Source of the DNA: Planoprotostelium fungivorum
Lineage: Eukaryota; Evosea; Variosea; Cavosteliida; Cavosteliaceae
Direction: 5' to 3'
DNA: 64,000 bases
Assembly (NCBI GenBank): GCA_003024175.1
Contig: MDYQ01000047.1
Location: 62,001 to 126,000, forward strand
Numbering within the stretch: position 1 is the first letter of the stretch; each line of letters opens with the position of its first letter. The translations under genes and the position numbers were made by a program. The notes beneath the pieces were generated by a model, which saw only the letters and a program-made list of their open reading frames with translations, was not told where the DNA came from and searched no databases. This document shows, piece by piece, positions 1 to 11,687 of this stretch.

Positions 1-255
1 TCGTTTTTCTCGGAACGAACGTGTGGAAATCAGCCAGAGCAGGTCTCTTCTCTGGCCCACGCGTCAACACGAGCGAGGTGAGGGAGTTCTTTAGACATGA
101 GCTCATGACATTGACAGGAACCGTCCGACCAATCGGAAGAAGAAGAAGAAGCAGAAGTGGAGGAGGGAGAGAACATCTTTCGGTCGGACAAGATGAGCCA
201 CATCGTGAGGAGGCAGCTGTCTGGAGGACACGATGAGCCGAGAGAATTAGAATAA
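1..255 (+). CDS. C-terminal fragment of an acidic protein, cut by the window edge
   Basis: Function unknown. The frame is open from the left edge to about position 77, where a GTGAG donor starts an intron of about 40 nt ending in a CAG just before 118. The frame then resumes and runs to a TAA at 253-255. The second exon encodes a run of Glu residues followed by a basic/polar tail ending GGHDEPRELE. The stop lies next to an AATAAA-like hexamer (about 251-256), which fits a 3' end. An overlapping antisense frame of 90 codons is Ser-rich and is probably only a shadow. The start lies outside the window and I recognise no family. Confidence 0.45.
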
Positions 256-1103
256 AGAGGACGTGAACTGATTGGAGTCGATGATGGTGATCCGTCCAAC
301 ATGTGATGTCGGTGGATTCTTCGGATGCATCAGCCTCTCTCTTCGTCTCTGTGAGGTGCCGCATGATTTTGGGCCAACATCATCGATCGGTGGCACCTCC
401 AATCATGGGCGTTGGTGTCACAGGATGTAACAACTCGCCCCACTCATCTGACCGATTCGGTCCCTCGCAGTAGTATCCTGGTATGTGTTCTTCAGAATTC
501 GTCGTGATGTCCTCCGAGTCATCTCCCTTCTTCTCTCAATCGGTGAGGAAAGCTCTCATTACCACATCAACAAAGTGGTGTGCCTATCGCACGCCAGCCC
601 GTGTCGACGTGATCTTAGTTTTCCAGTGATTTTGTGAAAATGCAGAATCTCTCTTGATGGATTTTCAGAATTCGAGTCGCGTGGAGTAAATTCGGAGGTG
701 CTTGTCGAAACGGTCATCCATCCCACCCCAAAATGCGGTTTGCCAGCCTCCGCGGTGAATTCCTATTCATCATAATCCCTTCGCTTTTGACAGTGCAAGA
801 TCCTTATCATCGGGTTCACCGATAAGGGAGTTCTTAAACACGAACCGTCCCACGAAGGCTAGATTACGAACCATGGGCGCCCTACTCAGGTGGTTCTCAG
901 GAAGCATTTTGGCCGTCGTTTATACCAATCTTCATATCTTGCCTCTGAATCCACCACGATTCTCCATGATTCATCTCCGCAGATCGCGAAGGTGAGGGCC
1001 AGCCCGAAGATCATCTGTCTATGTCACTAACAATCGACATGGATATCACCACAGCAACAAGACCACCACACGAAACACCCCACACAAAACACCCCACGAA
1101 ACA
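256..1103. other. Intergenic, no gene recognised
   Basis: About 850 bases with stops in all frames and no spliceable exon chain that I could convince myself of. The last 60 bases before 1104 are rich in CACACGAAAC/CACACAAAAC repeats, which looks like the 5' leader of the next gene. Confidence 0.5.
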
Positions 1104-1759
1104 ATGGAAGTATACGGTTGCACACCACCCCCGTTCTCCTTGGTTTTAGAATGGATCGATCAACTGTGGGCGGCAGAGAGGGAGAGAGAAGCAGACAAAG
1201 AAGAGAAGGTTCTGTCAGATCTGGACTTGCCTCTATCTCCCCCTATTCCTGCATCTTTTATGCTTCTAGAACCCCTCAGAATTCATCAGAGGAAGTCTTA
1301 TCGAGGAGAGAGCCGGTTTCTATCCCCCAAGCCCGTCATCGCTCTGAATAGGGTATGCAAACTTTATCATCCAAAAGAGCTGACCATCGGAACAGGCTTC
1401 TCCTCTCTCAGGACGTCTCTCAAAGTGTGCTGTGACCGTGAAACTTTTAGACGATGACGGCTCACCGCTCGATGTGGAGGAGCAAGATTGTCTCTCCAGT
1501 CCAAACGGCCAAGAGACCATCCTGTTACCAGATTATCTTCGCACGCCGCCGATCCCCCTGATGGTGGTGTACAATTGATGATGCGGCGTCTCACTCTGCA
1601 CAGTTGACTGGAAGTATAGAGGGCAAGAGCTTGCGGCTGGGTTTCTCGATACAATATGAAACACTTGAAGGAGAGAGACACAAGATATTTCTGACATCAA
1701 ACGTCTTCCAAATGATCAGAGAGCGACGTCAGAAGAGAAAGCGGTCTAGTGTTGGATGA
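1104..1759 (+). CDS. Small protein of unknown function with a basic tail
   Basis: Three exons fit one frame: 1104 to about 1351, an intron of about 43 nt starting GTATGC and ending AACAG, a middle exon, a second intron of about 37 nt starting GTGTAC and ending CACAG, then a last exon to TGA at 1757-1759. The product is about 190 aa. The middle part has alternating hydrophobic stretches (CAVTVKLLDDDGSPLDVEEQ) and the C-terminus has a basic cluster (RERRQKRKRS) that could be a nuclear localisation signal. An AATAAA follows near 1774. The beta-rich middle plus the basic tail would suit a nuclear factor, but I recognise no family and assign no function. Confidence 0.55.
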
Positions 1760-1937
1760 ATCAAGAGGAAAGAGAATAAATCAGCGTGTATAGTTCAAAT
1801 TCACGTTAAGTCACCGCAAACGAACATCCCAATCAGATCGTCCAACAAGATGAAACGCGAATAGAACGGACCGAGTTCAAAGCCTTGATGTGAGGTTGCA
1901 CGATGGAGATGAAAGAAGACTCGTATGCTAACTATCT

Positions 1938-4134
1938 TTATGCCTGGACAATATTTCCATTCTGGCACTTGTAGCCGTTGCTGCTGTAGCAAGCACCTCC
2001 GCAAGACTTGTTACCTGCTCCACATAGGTAGGTGTTTCCGTTCGATTCATCTACAACGCAGCTGTAGTTGGCGGGAGAGTAACACAAGTTTCCTGCTTTC
2101 TTGTCGGGGCAGCAAGAGCTGGCACCGCAGGTGTTCGTTTGACATTGAGGTGTGGAGAGGGAAGAGGTGGAGGACGCTGGTGTTACCAACGAGGTCTTCG
2201 CGTTGCCCGATGACGATGATGTCTGAGCGGCGGCAGCCGATGATGAAGTCTTGGGGGCGGCGGCCGACGATGAGGTGACCGGAGTAGCTGCGGGGGAGGA
2301 GACAACGGTTCCGATACCTCCAAAGTTGCAAGCTTGAGCTCCTGCACACATCGTCAGATGTCGTCCTTCATCATCATCATCACCTTGTGTGGCTCCATAG
2401 GCTTGGTAGTACTTGTTCATGGCATTCGACACTTGTTCCACGCTGTTGCATCCACTGTACTGTCCACCAGCGTTGATGTCCGTGCAGTACTGAGGGTAAG
2501 TACCACACAGCCAGCTCCTCGCGTTGCTCACGCCAGAAGTGGAGACTTTAGAAGGGTCTTCCGATGTCGTTCTGCATTGTAGACCGGCGAACATGGACTG
2601 ACACGATGATGATGACGATGATGATGTGGTCGGGGTGGCTGAGGTGGTGGGAGTGGCTTGTATCGAAGGTGCGACGGATGATGTCTTTGGTGCGGCGGAT
2701 GATGATGATGATGTCTTTGGGGCGGCAGATGATGTCTGTGCGTTGCTGGAAACAACAGTTCCGATGCCTCCAAAGTTGCAAGCTTGAGCTCCTGCACACA
2801 TCATCAGACATCGTCCTCCTTCATCATCATCGTTGTCTCACCCTGCGAAGCTCCATAAGCTTGGTAGTACTTGTTCATGGCATTCGACACTTGTTCCACG
2901 CTGTTGCATCCACTGTACTGTCCACCAGCGTTGATGTCCGTGCAGTACTGAGGGTAAGTACCACACAGCCAGCCTCTCGCGTTGGCTACACCATCAGAAG
3001 AGACTTTAGAAGGGTCTTCCGATGTCGTTCTGCATTGTAGACTGGCAAACATGGACTGGCACGATGAAGATGATGATGTCGTGGCGGGAGAGGAAGATGT
3101 AGAAGATGAAGCGGGGCTGTTCTGGATGACTTGAGTGAAGTAAGCTTTGGGTGTTCTGTCGTTGTTGTATAGACCCCATGCAGATTCAACTCCATTTCCT
3201 GCGATGATGAGTGAGGAGAAAGAATAAAACGAAACATAATATCGAGATGTGAACTCACCCTTCCAAGGCTCATCGAAGGCTTCGAACCACACGAGAGGAA
3301 TGTTCTGAGAGTTGGCCCATGATGTGATCTGCTGCAAGAAAGTGGCGGCGTTCTGCTGGCTGGGGACGGCTGCACCCTCTGAGGCACCGGTGGAGGGCCA
3401 TCCAGTCTCGAGGATCCAGATGGGCTTGCCTTGAGCAGATCCTCTCACATTCGAGATGTGATTCTGCATGTCGGCGAGAGCTCCGTCGATGGAGACACCC
3501 TCCCAATAAGGATAAGCCTGAAGAAGGTGAGAAGAGATGGATGACGGGTGATCTCACGTCGATGGTGACGATGTCGGAGGCAGCTACAACGTTGGCGGGC
3601 TGCAGGTAGTAGACATCAGCGTGAGAGACAAACACTCCAGAGTGGCCGGAGTTGATCAGCGTCTGCTTGACGTCTGTGATCTGAGAGGCAAGGGCGTCAG
3701 CGGTGGTGTCCCCTCTGTATAAGTCTTCTGCTCCAACAATGACTGCGACGACGCGATTGAAGTTGGACTGAGAGGCAAGGTTGACGAGAGCTGATTTGTC
3801 TGCTTGGTAGGCAGCGGCGGGAGTAGGAACGACCTTTAGAGGTGTGAGAACGTGATGGTATGGAATGGGTTTTCACCTGAAGGATGACCTTCATGTTGTA
3901 TTGAGTGGCAGCGGTCAAGACATTCTGGCCGGCTCCGCATGCAGATACGGTGTAGATTCTGACGGTATCGGTGTAGGTAGACATGATGGCGAAGTCGCTG
4001 AGAATCTGCTGTAGATTGGAGCAGCTACCGTCACCTCTCTGGTAACCGTAGTTGATGGCATAGATCTGATATGCTGAAGATTGTAGCGCCAGACAAGCCC
4101 AGACGAGGGCAAAGAGAGAATAGCGAGTAAACAT
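1938..4134 (-). CDS. Secreted GH17 beta-1,3-glucanase with two X8 modules and a Cys-rich C-terminal module
   Basis: Predicted to hydrolyse beta-1,3-glucan outside the cell or in the wall. It starts with a signal peptide (MFTRYSLFALVWACLALQSSA) and a GH17 barrel. The proposed acid/base Glu is in VIVGAED and the nucleophile Glu in WILETGWPS; WFEAFDEPWK is also typical of the family. Short GT-AG introns interrupt the barrel near 3838-3880, 3515-3555 and 3198-3258. After the barrel come Ser/Thr-rich linkers, two X8 (CBM43-like) modules with CQSMF and CGTYPQYCTDI motifs, and a last Cys-rich module resembling CBM52 (CGGACYSSNGYKCQNG). Length is about 650 aa. Family members are common in fungi and plants; targets could be the organism's own cyst or stalk wall or fungal prey. 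The last module is the least certain call. Confidence 0.88.
2309..3062 (-). repeat. Recent tandem duplication of the X8 module inside the GH17 gene
   Basis: The stretch 2309-2602 and the stretch 2757-3062 are near-identical copies, with exact matches longer than 100 bases in the Cys-rich part. Each copy carries the same short intron at the same place, just before GAQACNFGG, so exon and intron were copied together. The copies differ mainly in the length of the GATGAT/TCATCA tract inside the intron and in the Ser/Thr linker that follows. Confidence 0.85.
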
Positions 4135-4582
4135 GTAAACGTTGAGACGTGCGTGTGTTGGTATGTTGTTGGTATTCGTTGTGTCTTGAGCAACCTGCTT
4201 GTCTCATTTTTCCGAGACTCGAAATGTTGATGAAATCTAATTTTATTCCACCAGTTCAACAGAATCGTTCATCGCATGTGGTACAACTTACAAAGACAGG
4301 GCACAGGAACATATGGAGGATGATGTTGTATATACGATACAGAAGACGCCCCGGCACTTCTTCCACACTGACTAAGCGCTATAGGCTGTGCTGATCTATC
4401 GGGTATTTGTGTTTTTTTTATCCGGATATTTTTCTATCTTGTTCTCATAACCGTTCTTTGAGCGTTAATTGAATCATCTACAACACGTGACGTCACGATT
4501 GTCTTCTATTTATTCTCGAAGAGCGACGGCGACCATGATGCAATCCTCTCACACCAACTTGTTCGTCAGAGTCATTCGGCTC
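4135..4582. other. Intergenic, upstream of the GH17 gene
   Basis: About 450 bases between the start of the GH17 gene and the stop of the next minus-strand gene. It presumably holds the GH17 promoter. There is an ATCTACAAC motif near 4478 followed by a CGTGACGTCACG palindrome that contains a CRE-like TGACGTCA core. The short plus-strand frames here have no support. Confidence 0.4.
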
Positions 4583-7111
4583 TCAAAGACATCTCTCAAA
4601 CTCTTCACGTCTTCTTTCTCTCTTCCATCTCTCACCTGTGATGGTCAGATGATGAGATGGATGAGACAGCGGTTCCATCACCTTCTCGTTAACCTTTCTC
4701 GAGCTCCTGTTCTCCTTGTCTTCTTCCTCTTCGGTAGCTATCACGTCGCTCGTCTCATGCTTTAGAGGATGAGCCCCCACGGTGATCTCAACCACCTCAT
4801 CATCGATCTCCCACGCGTCCACGTCTAAGACGTCTCCCTCATCGTCCCTCTCATCATCGTCTCCTCCATCATCATCTTCGCACCATGCATCATCTTCATC
4901 ATCGGACGCCTCAAACGTCCATCTGGACACGTCTCCCTTATATTCCGTCTTCTCTTCTCCCTCTCCCTCTCTCCTCCATCGATAGACGATACACTGCTCC
5001 CCGGACCACCTGCCCAACGTCATCTACAACGTTGTAGATAGAATCGTCTCACCAATCTTTCTCTGCGTCGCATTTTCCGGAATAATCGACAATCTTCGCC
5101 CCAGAGAGAGACACACCGACAAAGGGTGTCAGGTAAGTGCGTCGGTCATGAGCTTCATGACCCTCATCCTCATCTCGATCGTCTTGATGATCATCATCAT
5201 CGAGTTGCATGAGGTGTCGGCCGAGGCTGCCGACGTTTCCGTTGTGTCTCCCGTGTGAGATGGCAACGTGGATGATGGATGAGACGTGCGACTTGACCTG
5301 CATGATGCGATGATGGATCTCTCTGTCTCTTCCACGGAGATCGGATGGTGTGACATCCTTGTGGTAGCGTTCGATCAATGGAAAACCGAGCTGTGGAAGG
5401 TGAGATGATGATCGTGATGGGATGATGATATGATGATCGCTGATGAGATGATGTGATGAAGAGGCTGAGGCTCAATAGAAACACGAGAAGACACAAGCTT
5501 CTGTTCATGATGTTCATAATCGTGGAGATGTGATGACGTGTGTGATGATCGGATGTCTAATGATGATGATCGTCATGGTGCATGATGGATGACTCACTCC
5601 GTTTTTGCTGGACAAGACAGTGTTGGCGACATATTCCACTCTTCCCTGATTCCCCTCCAAATGTCCATACGATAATTCCTCCAAAGTCTTGTGTAACTAT
5701 TTCCATCAATCCCCCATCTACAACTCGCCACTCACCCTCTCGAACGGATCGGTCTCACGGATGTAAGGAGTCATGACGTGCTCATCCTCATCACCATCAT
5801 GAGCGATGGCGGCAGAAGTGCAAGCCATACAGAAGCTGATGCCACAAGAACAATCGGTGAACCTGCCTCTGTTGTCTCCGCACTCTCCACAGCGGAAATC
5901 ATCGACGCAGGCAGCGATAGCAGTTCCGATCGGGTGAAGCGGCCGACCGTGATGATGGAGCAGGTGCTCCAGGCGGAATTGAACGAAGGCGTAGGCTCGA
6001 ATGATCTCACCCAGGTCTAACTGAACAAGAAGTGAGAAGATGATGCATGATGCATGATGCAAGATGCACGATGATGGAAGATGAAGTGTCTTACGTGGGA
6101 GAGTGACTCATAGACGGGATCAGATGCGTCGTTGGTGACGGCATCTTGACGAGAGAGATCGATCAGAGGTTGACTCTTCTGTTCAAAGGTCAGAAATCAC
6201 AATTGACGAGAGATCCACTGAAGCAGAGATGAAGATTCGAGATGTGTGGAAGGAGAATCACCTCTTGAAAGATGAGCGCGATCTCGTGATGGAAACGATC
6301 GCATCTGACGTCAACCTCCTCATCTCTAGATCGGTCACACAGCAACGTATCCTCTCGACCAGTACCTGATGCGAGCGTCAGTCGTCTCCTTTGGAGGTGA
6401 GAGGTATCACCGAAGAAGAGGATGTTGTGGCCATGCGTGGAAGTGATGCGATCTCTCAATGACTCTGCCGTCAAGAGACGAACTTCCGTAGGTTTTGACT
6501 CGCCTCGGCAGCGAACGTGATGAACGGCGACGTGACAGATGGACATGATGTGAGTGTCTCTGAGAAGGAGAGCGGATGCAAGGTCTCTATCGGTGCATGT
6601 CAAGTCGTCGATGGAGGTTGGATCTCTGCCGTAAGAGGATTTGAGGATCATTCCAAACTGAATACTTCAGGTGGGACACAATGGAAGTGAGTCACCTTCG
6701 GATGCTTCAACATATCTTCGATGCATCGGAAGCTGTCATCTTCATTGATTGAGAAGTTGAGATCCTGCAGCTAATACGGATCAGACAGAGAAGCAAAATG
6801 TAATCATACCTTTAACTCCTCTAGAACTACTCCCAATTTCATTGACTCTGCGATGCGAGAAAGCGGAGTGTCCTTAGACATCTGCAGAAGATGGTACGTG
6901 TCCACCTGCACAATCAGATCTTTGGTCACATCTCACGACTTACCTCTCTCAATCCCCCCTCGACTCTATCCGTGATCTTCATCTCTCTTGATGTCTCCAG
7001 GCTGCGTTTGTGTCCTCCACGAAGTTCAAATTTCCTCCGCGCGGGAAACTTTATCCTGCGTTGTAGAAGAAGCAACAGTGAGTGATGCTCTGTCTGTGCT
7101 ACCACGGTCAT
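4583..7111 (-). CDS. Orphan multi-exon gene with a Cys-rich patch and a very acidic C-terminus
   Basis: No family recognised. Minus-strand exons splice in one frame from ATG at 7111: KITDRVEGGLRE, then VDTYHLLQMSKDTPL, then LQDLNFSINEDDSF, then a long exon at about 6260-6655. Exons near 6130, 5730-6035 and 5610-5680 follow, then 5080-5393 and a final exon to a stop at 4583. Introns are mostly 38-45 nt. A Cys cluster (FRCGECGDNRGRFTDC, then SCGISFCMAC) could bind zinc. The C-terminal third is Asp/Glu-rich and ends in basic residues. The intron at about 5394-5610 is unusually long and contains a signal-peptide-like frame (MNRSLCLLVFLLSLSLFITS), so two genes rather than one remain possible. Confidence 0.5.
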
Positions 7112-7381
7112 CACCGGAGCAACGGAACTTAAGTGTGATCCTCACTTATTAAGATATCACACTGAGCACCTGATTCGGTTTTTACCACCTACTGAAGGAC
7201 CACTGAAGGCTGTCTGAAAGATGAAACTTCTGGGTCAATCTTTTGTGGTGAGTACAGGTCTCTTGTACTTTAATACGTCAAATTCTTGGAATATGGGTTT
7301 CATAGGCGGACCACTTCCACAATCAGGAATGTCTTGTGATCGAATATTCACCTGTACTCGAACATTAAGACAAAGCCACCG

Positions 7382-9199
7382 ATGGAGGCCATCACTGTGG
7401 TGGGAGGAGCATTCAACGATATCTAAAGATAGCAGGACATCCGTAGAGGAGCCTTTCATGAGGTAGAACGAGTGCTACAGAGGACGGATGTGTCGTTATG
7501 GCCGACTCTTGCGGACCACCTCTTTCAGTTCTGTGACGAGATCGGTCCTCTACCTCTCATCAACAAGATCGTCCACCAGCCCTTTCAAAGCCGAGACGGC
7601 TGTGACTTCAACGACCTCATTGCAGGACGCATCAGATACGGAGACAGAGCGGTGGCTTATACTCAGAGGTTCAGCGTGCCATTCCGAGAGAGAGCGAGAG
7701 AAAGATCTAAAGAGTGGGAGGTACAGTGAAAGACGACGAGTCGTGTGTCGGACTGACATCCTGGACAGACTGCAGGTGTTGGACAGAGAGAAGTCATATC
7801 ATGTAGACTTGTAGAAGCATTAGTCTGTGACTACGTAGAAGAGATGAGCTTCTGTCCAGTGTGAGTGAAAAGGTAATGATCGATCTTCTGATTGTCATTG
7901 CGAAGATCTCTCAGACAATTCTTGTGCGAGAGAAGGAGAGAACACGGAAGAGGCACAGAAGTATTATGCATCGAAGTCATCGACTTCTTCAAACACCTCC
8001 TCTCCTTCATACAACTCGCAGCCGGCCTCGATGGTCCATCATTTAAAGAGTCCAATTGTCTCATTGAGAAGATTCTGCAGCAGTGCTCCCAAATGGTCAC
8101 CGTCTTCTGTCAACAGAGGACAAATCGTGTCGGAGGACTGATACATGGTCTGTGCATCCGATGGAACGACAGATTGAACCGAGCGATGGACGAGTTAATC
8201 GAACCTGTGTATGTCGATCAAGCTCATCGGATTCTCATCGCCCAAGTGAGATGTCAATGTGATGATACGTATCAGTAGACTGATACAACAGATAGGTTCT
8301 TCCGGATGAGAGGAGAATTAAGAAAGAAGAGGAATCTCTCGCACGTTGTCTTCAATCTGCGTGCCTGTCCCGCAGCTCATCTTTGGCAAGCAGCGGCGAT
8401 CGAACCTTCGATGTGATGTTCTCTCTTCAAAACTCGAATGACATCCATCAGTTCAACAAGATGAACCTCCTGTGTCAAAAGTTGAACGATCCAAGGTGGA
8501 AGGTCATTAAGAAATCAAAGGGAATCATTAAATACGGCTCTTCCATGGCGGTGAGATCACTCATGCGAGACCTTTTGATGACCAACGGACAGGGTGTCTC
8601 CTCTCGTATCGATCTCGATGTCCGATGCAAAGACATTCAACTGTTATTGGAAGCGTACACTGAAGCTGCTCATGTAGCCGAAGTGGTGAGTCATCTTCTC
8701 ATCTTCAATCGGTGATCTGATCGCGATGTCCAGACGTTCACTCCGATCGAGTGGAATCGCAACCTTGTTCGATACAAACACAAATACGTTCCTCCCTTCT
8801 CTCCTAGATATGGAGAGTTCTATCTGTGGTCAGAGAGGGACGGAGATGATGAGGGTGCCGTATGTTTAGAGGACAGCCCTGACGCCGAGTCCGTGCGTGG
8901 ACACCTCAGAGTCATCCAACACCGTGAGCGATCACATGTCATCCCATAGAATTGACACGACGCAGTCTGTGGAGCTCACTTTAAGAGGAAGGACTCAGAG
9001 ACATTTCACATGCGTCTCTGTACTCACCTTCATCTCGGGGGAGGTATCCCACAATGGGTGAGATGATGAGAAGTACTGCACGCTGACGTAGACGTCGCAG
9101 TTGATGAGTCAGACCACTTCGACGGTTTTGAAGAAGAACCGAGAGACCATCGATCGCATGATGTTCCTCCTTCGTAGATCCTCCACGGGAGAAATATAA
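7382..9199 (+). CDS. START-domain protein, tandem copy 1
   Basis: First of three tandem paralogues, about 490 aa. Exon 1 is tiny (MEAITV) and is followed by a 36-nt intron. Exon 2 encodes the N-terminal conserved block (ADHLFQFCDEIGPLPLINK, then RYGDRAVAYTQRF), which I do not recognise. A helical middle region follows (SLRQFLCERRR, WNDRLNRAMDELIEP). The C-terminal half matches a START lipid-binding domain: DPRWKVIKKSKG near its start, YVPPFSPRYGEFYLWSERDG in the middle and GGGIPQW at the end. The last exon adds a basic helix ending STGEI. START domains bind sterols, phospholipids or other hydrophobic ligands; the ligand here is unknown. Eight introns of about 36-50 nt sit at the same places in all three copies. 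Confidence 0.72.
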
Positions 9200-9492
9200 A
9201 CTTGTAAATTCATTTAAAAGATCATTCGACACTTGACTCAAGCTGGGCTTTTACTCAGCCCGTTCCTGTTCATACTTCACATAGACGCTACGTGAAGTCG
9301 AAGTCACTGCCACGCCCGTGCGACGCTGTCTGTGTTGCGTACAGAATCAGCGCCAGGGAAAAAATATCCGGTCGCCTGTTCCTGTTTTGTTCCAAAATAT
9401 CCGGAGTTTCCGCTTTCACTGCCTTAGCGTCGCGAAGTATGACACAACTGAGGTTTGGCGACCAGTCCGACAGAGCACAGGGAGGAGCATCA
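9200..9492. promoter_or_regulatory. Upstream region of START copy 2 with an inverted repeat
   Basis: Holds an inverted repeat at 9274-9298 (ACTTCAC, 11-base spacer, GTGAAGT) and two copies of AAATATCCGG about 40 bases apart near 9362 and 9396. These could be regulator sites, but the other two copies lack obvious counterparts, so this is only a suggestion. Confidence 0.25.
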
Positions 9493-11400
9493 ATGAGCGA
9501 GGAGATTCTAACGGTGAGATAGATACGGGGGAGAACGACTGATCGACAAAGTCTGTGCGTGGGGGAGTCTTTGATGATGTGCAGAGAGTCTTAGATGAGA
9601 CTGACGTGTCGGTGTGGCCGGGTCTGGCCACTCACCTCTTTGGTTTCTGCGATGAGATCGGACCTCTACCTCTCATCAACAAGATCGTCCATCAGCCCTT
9701 CCACAACCGAGACGGCTGTGACTTCAACGACCTCATTGCAGATGGAATTCGATACGGAGACAGAGCGGTGGCTTATACTCAGAGATTCAGCGTGCCGTTC
9801 AGAGAGAAGGCAAAAGAGACTTCTAAAGAGTGGGAGGTACAGTGGAGGATGAGAAGCTATATGTCGGGCTGACACCCAGGACAGATCGCAGATGCCGATG
9901 GCAAGGAAATCATATCGTGCCGACTCGTGGAAGAGCTACTGAGCGAATATGTAGAGAACATGAGCTATTGCCCAGTGTGAGTGTATCCTCTCGGTAATCG
10001 AATGAGCGCTGATATGGGCAGTTCTATGAGGCAGTTCCTCTGTGAGAGAAGAAGAGCCAACATCAAGAGGAAGAGAGAGGTCTTATGTATCGAGGTCGTG
10101 GAACAACTCAAGCTCTTAATCACATTCATGGAAGACACAGAGACCCGACCTGACATAGAGGAGCTGAGAGACTCAGGAACGTCTCCTTTCAGCCGATTGC
10201 TGTCCAATTGCTCTTCGATGTTGAAGGCAATGTGTGATGTCCAATCACAAGGCGTTCATCCCCTCATCGAGAGATGGAGTGGAAGATTGAACGAGGCCAT
10301 GGAAGAGCTTCTCGATCCTACATCGGTCGATCTTGCTCATCGAATCTTCTCTGCGCAGGTGATGCATGCATCGCCAGATATATATGAGAGATCGGGTGCT
10401 GAAGACAGTACAGGTGCAGCCGGATGTAAAGAGGATCAAAAGAGAAGAGGATGGTCTCCGTCAGTTTCTACATGCAACACGACGATGCAATGCAGTGTCT
10501 CGCACATCATCTTCATCTTCTGCAGGCAGTCAACATCCTTTCGATGTGAATTCATCTCCCCATACGAAGAGACTGAAGAGAATACAGTTCAACAAATTAG
10601 AGGCTCTAGACAAAAAATTGGATGACACACGATGGAAGGTTCAGAAGAGATCAAAGGGGAAGATTTATTACGGCTCTTCTTTCGCCGTAAGTCGTTCGTC
10701 TAGATCGAGATGATGGCTCGCATGTTCAACATGATCTCGCAGGGCATCTCTGCGAGAACGGATATGGACATCGAATGTAGAGATCTCAACGTCCTCTTAG
10801 ACGCCGTATTCGAAGCGAGTCGACTCCCTGACATCGTGAGTCGAGAAGATCATCGTCTAATCATCTCATCATCTTCTCACACCATCACAGCCCCTCGTCG
10901 ATATATCTCACAATCTGAGCCATTCTAAGTACCAATCGAAACTTGTCTATCCCTTCTCACCACGCCACGGTGACTTCTACATGTGGACACAACAAATCGG
11001 ACAAGAAGAAGGAGCCATCATGGTAGAAGACAACAACAAAAATGTAGAAGAACCACTCGGCTATGTTCGAGTATGCCATCATCGTGAGTCGCTCCATCCA
11101 TCACACGATCCGAAATGACATCATCATATGATGGATTTATGGGAGAGCAGTTGCTGGGGCTTATTTCAAGAGGAAAGATGAGAAGACGTTTCGAATGAGG
11201 TACTGTCTGCATGTAAACATGGGAGGAAGTATCCCACAATGGGTGAGCCGATGATGGAGACAGAGATGATGTTGAAGATGGAACAGCTGATGAGCAACGT
11301 AACTTCATCGATACATAAGAGACAACAGAAGATCGTCAAGAAGATGAACGCGATCATCAGCCGGAATTCATTGGGATCACCAGGGACGAATAAAAAGTAA
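9493..11400 (+). CDS. START-domain protein, tandem copy 2
   Basis: Second paralogue, about 500 aa. Exon 1 is MSEEILT followed by a 38-nt intron. The exon order is the same as in copy 1: the N-terminal block (THLFGFCDEIGPLPLINK), the helical middle (SMRQFLCERRRANIKRKRE), a Ser-rich linker, then the START domain from LDDTRWKVQKRSKGKIYY to the GGSIPQW motif. The coding end is a basic stretch (SIHKRQQKIVKKMN) and a TAA at 11398-11400. Its exon 2 is nearly identical in patches to copies 1 and 3, while the rest has drifted far. No signal peptide or membrane segment is visible, so it is likely cytosolic or nuclear. Confidence 0.72.
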
Positions 11401-11687
11401 AGTAAATGTCTCTACTGTCATTGTGGCTCGATTGTCACCACACACAACGCGAGAGATTTCAGTCGTTTGCCTCTTACGAAGAAGGCATACTATACACTTG
11501 TTACAGAACATGCGATAGAATGTGAGTCTGTGTGTTAGATCTGTGCATAGTAGTAGCTCACACAGAGAAGATACATAGGCCGCAATATCGCGCCCGTCAA
11601 AGAATGATCTTCCGTTTTGCGTAAGGAGCCTTTGGAGGAATTTGTCTAACCGGCCAGACGCAGGAGATTTCGCCTTCGACCATCAGC

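Noticed and set aside
9243-9262. A GGGCT...AGCCC hairpin after START copy 1 as a terminator
   Set aside because: The stem is only five bases and factor-independent terminators are not expected in this nuclear genome.
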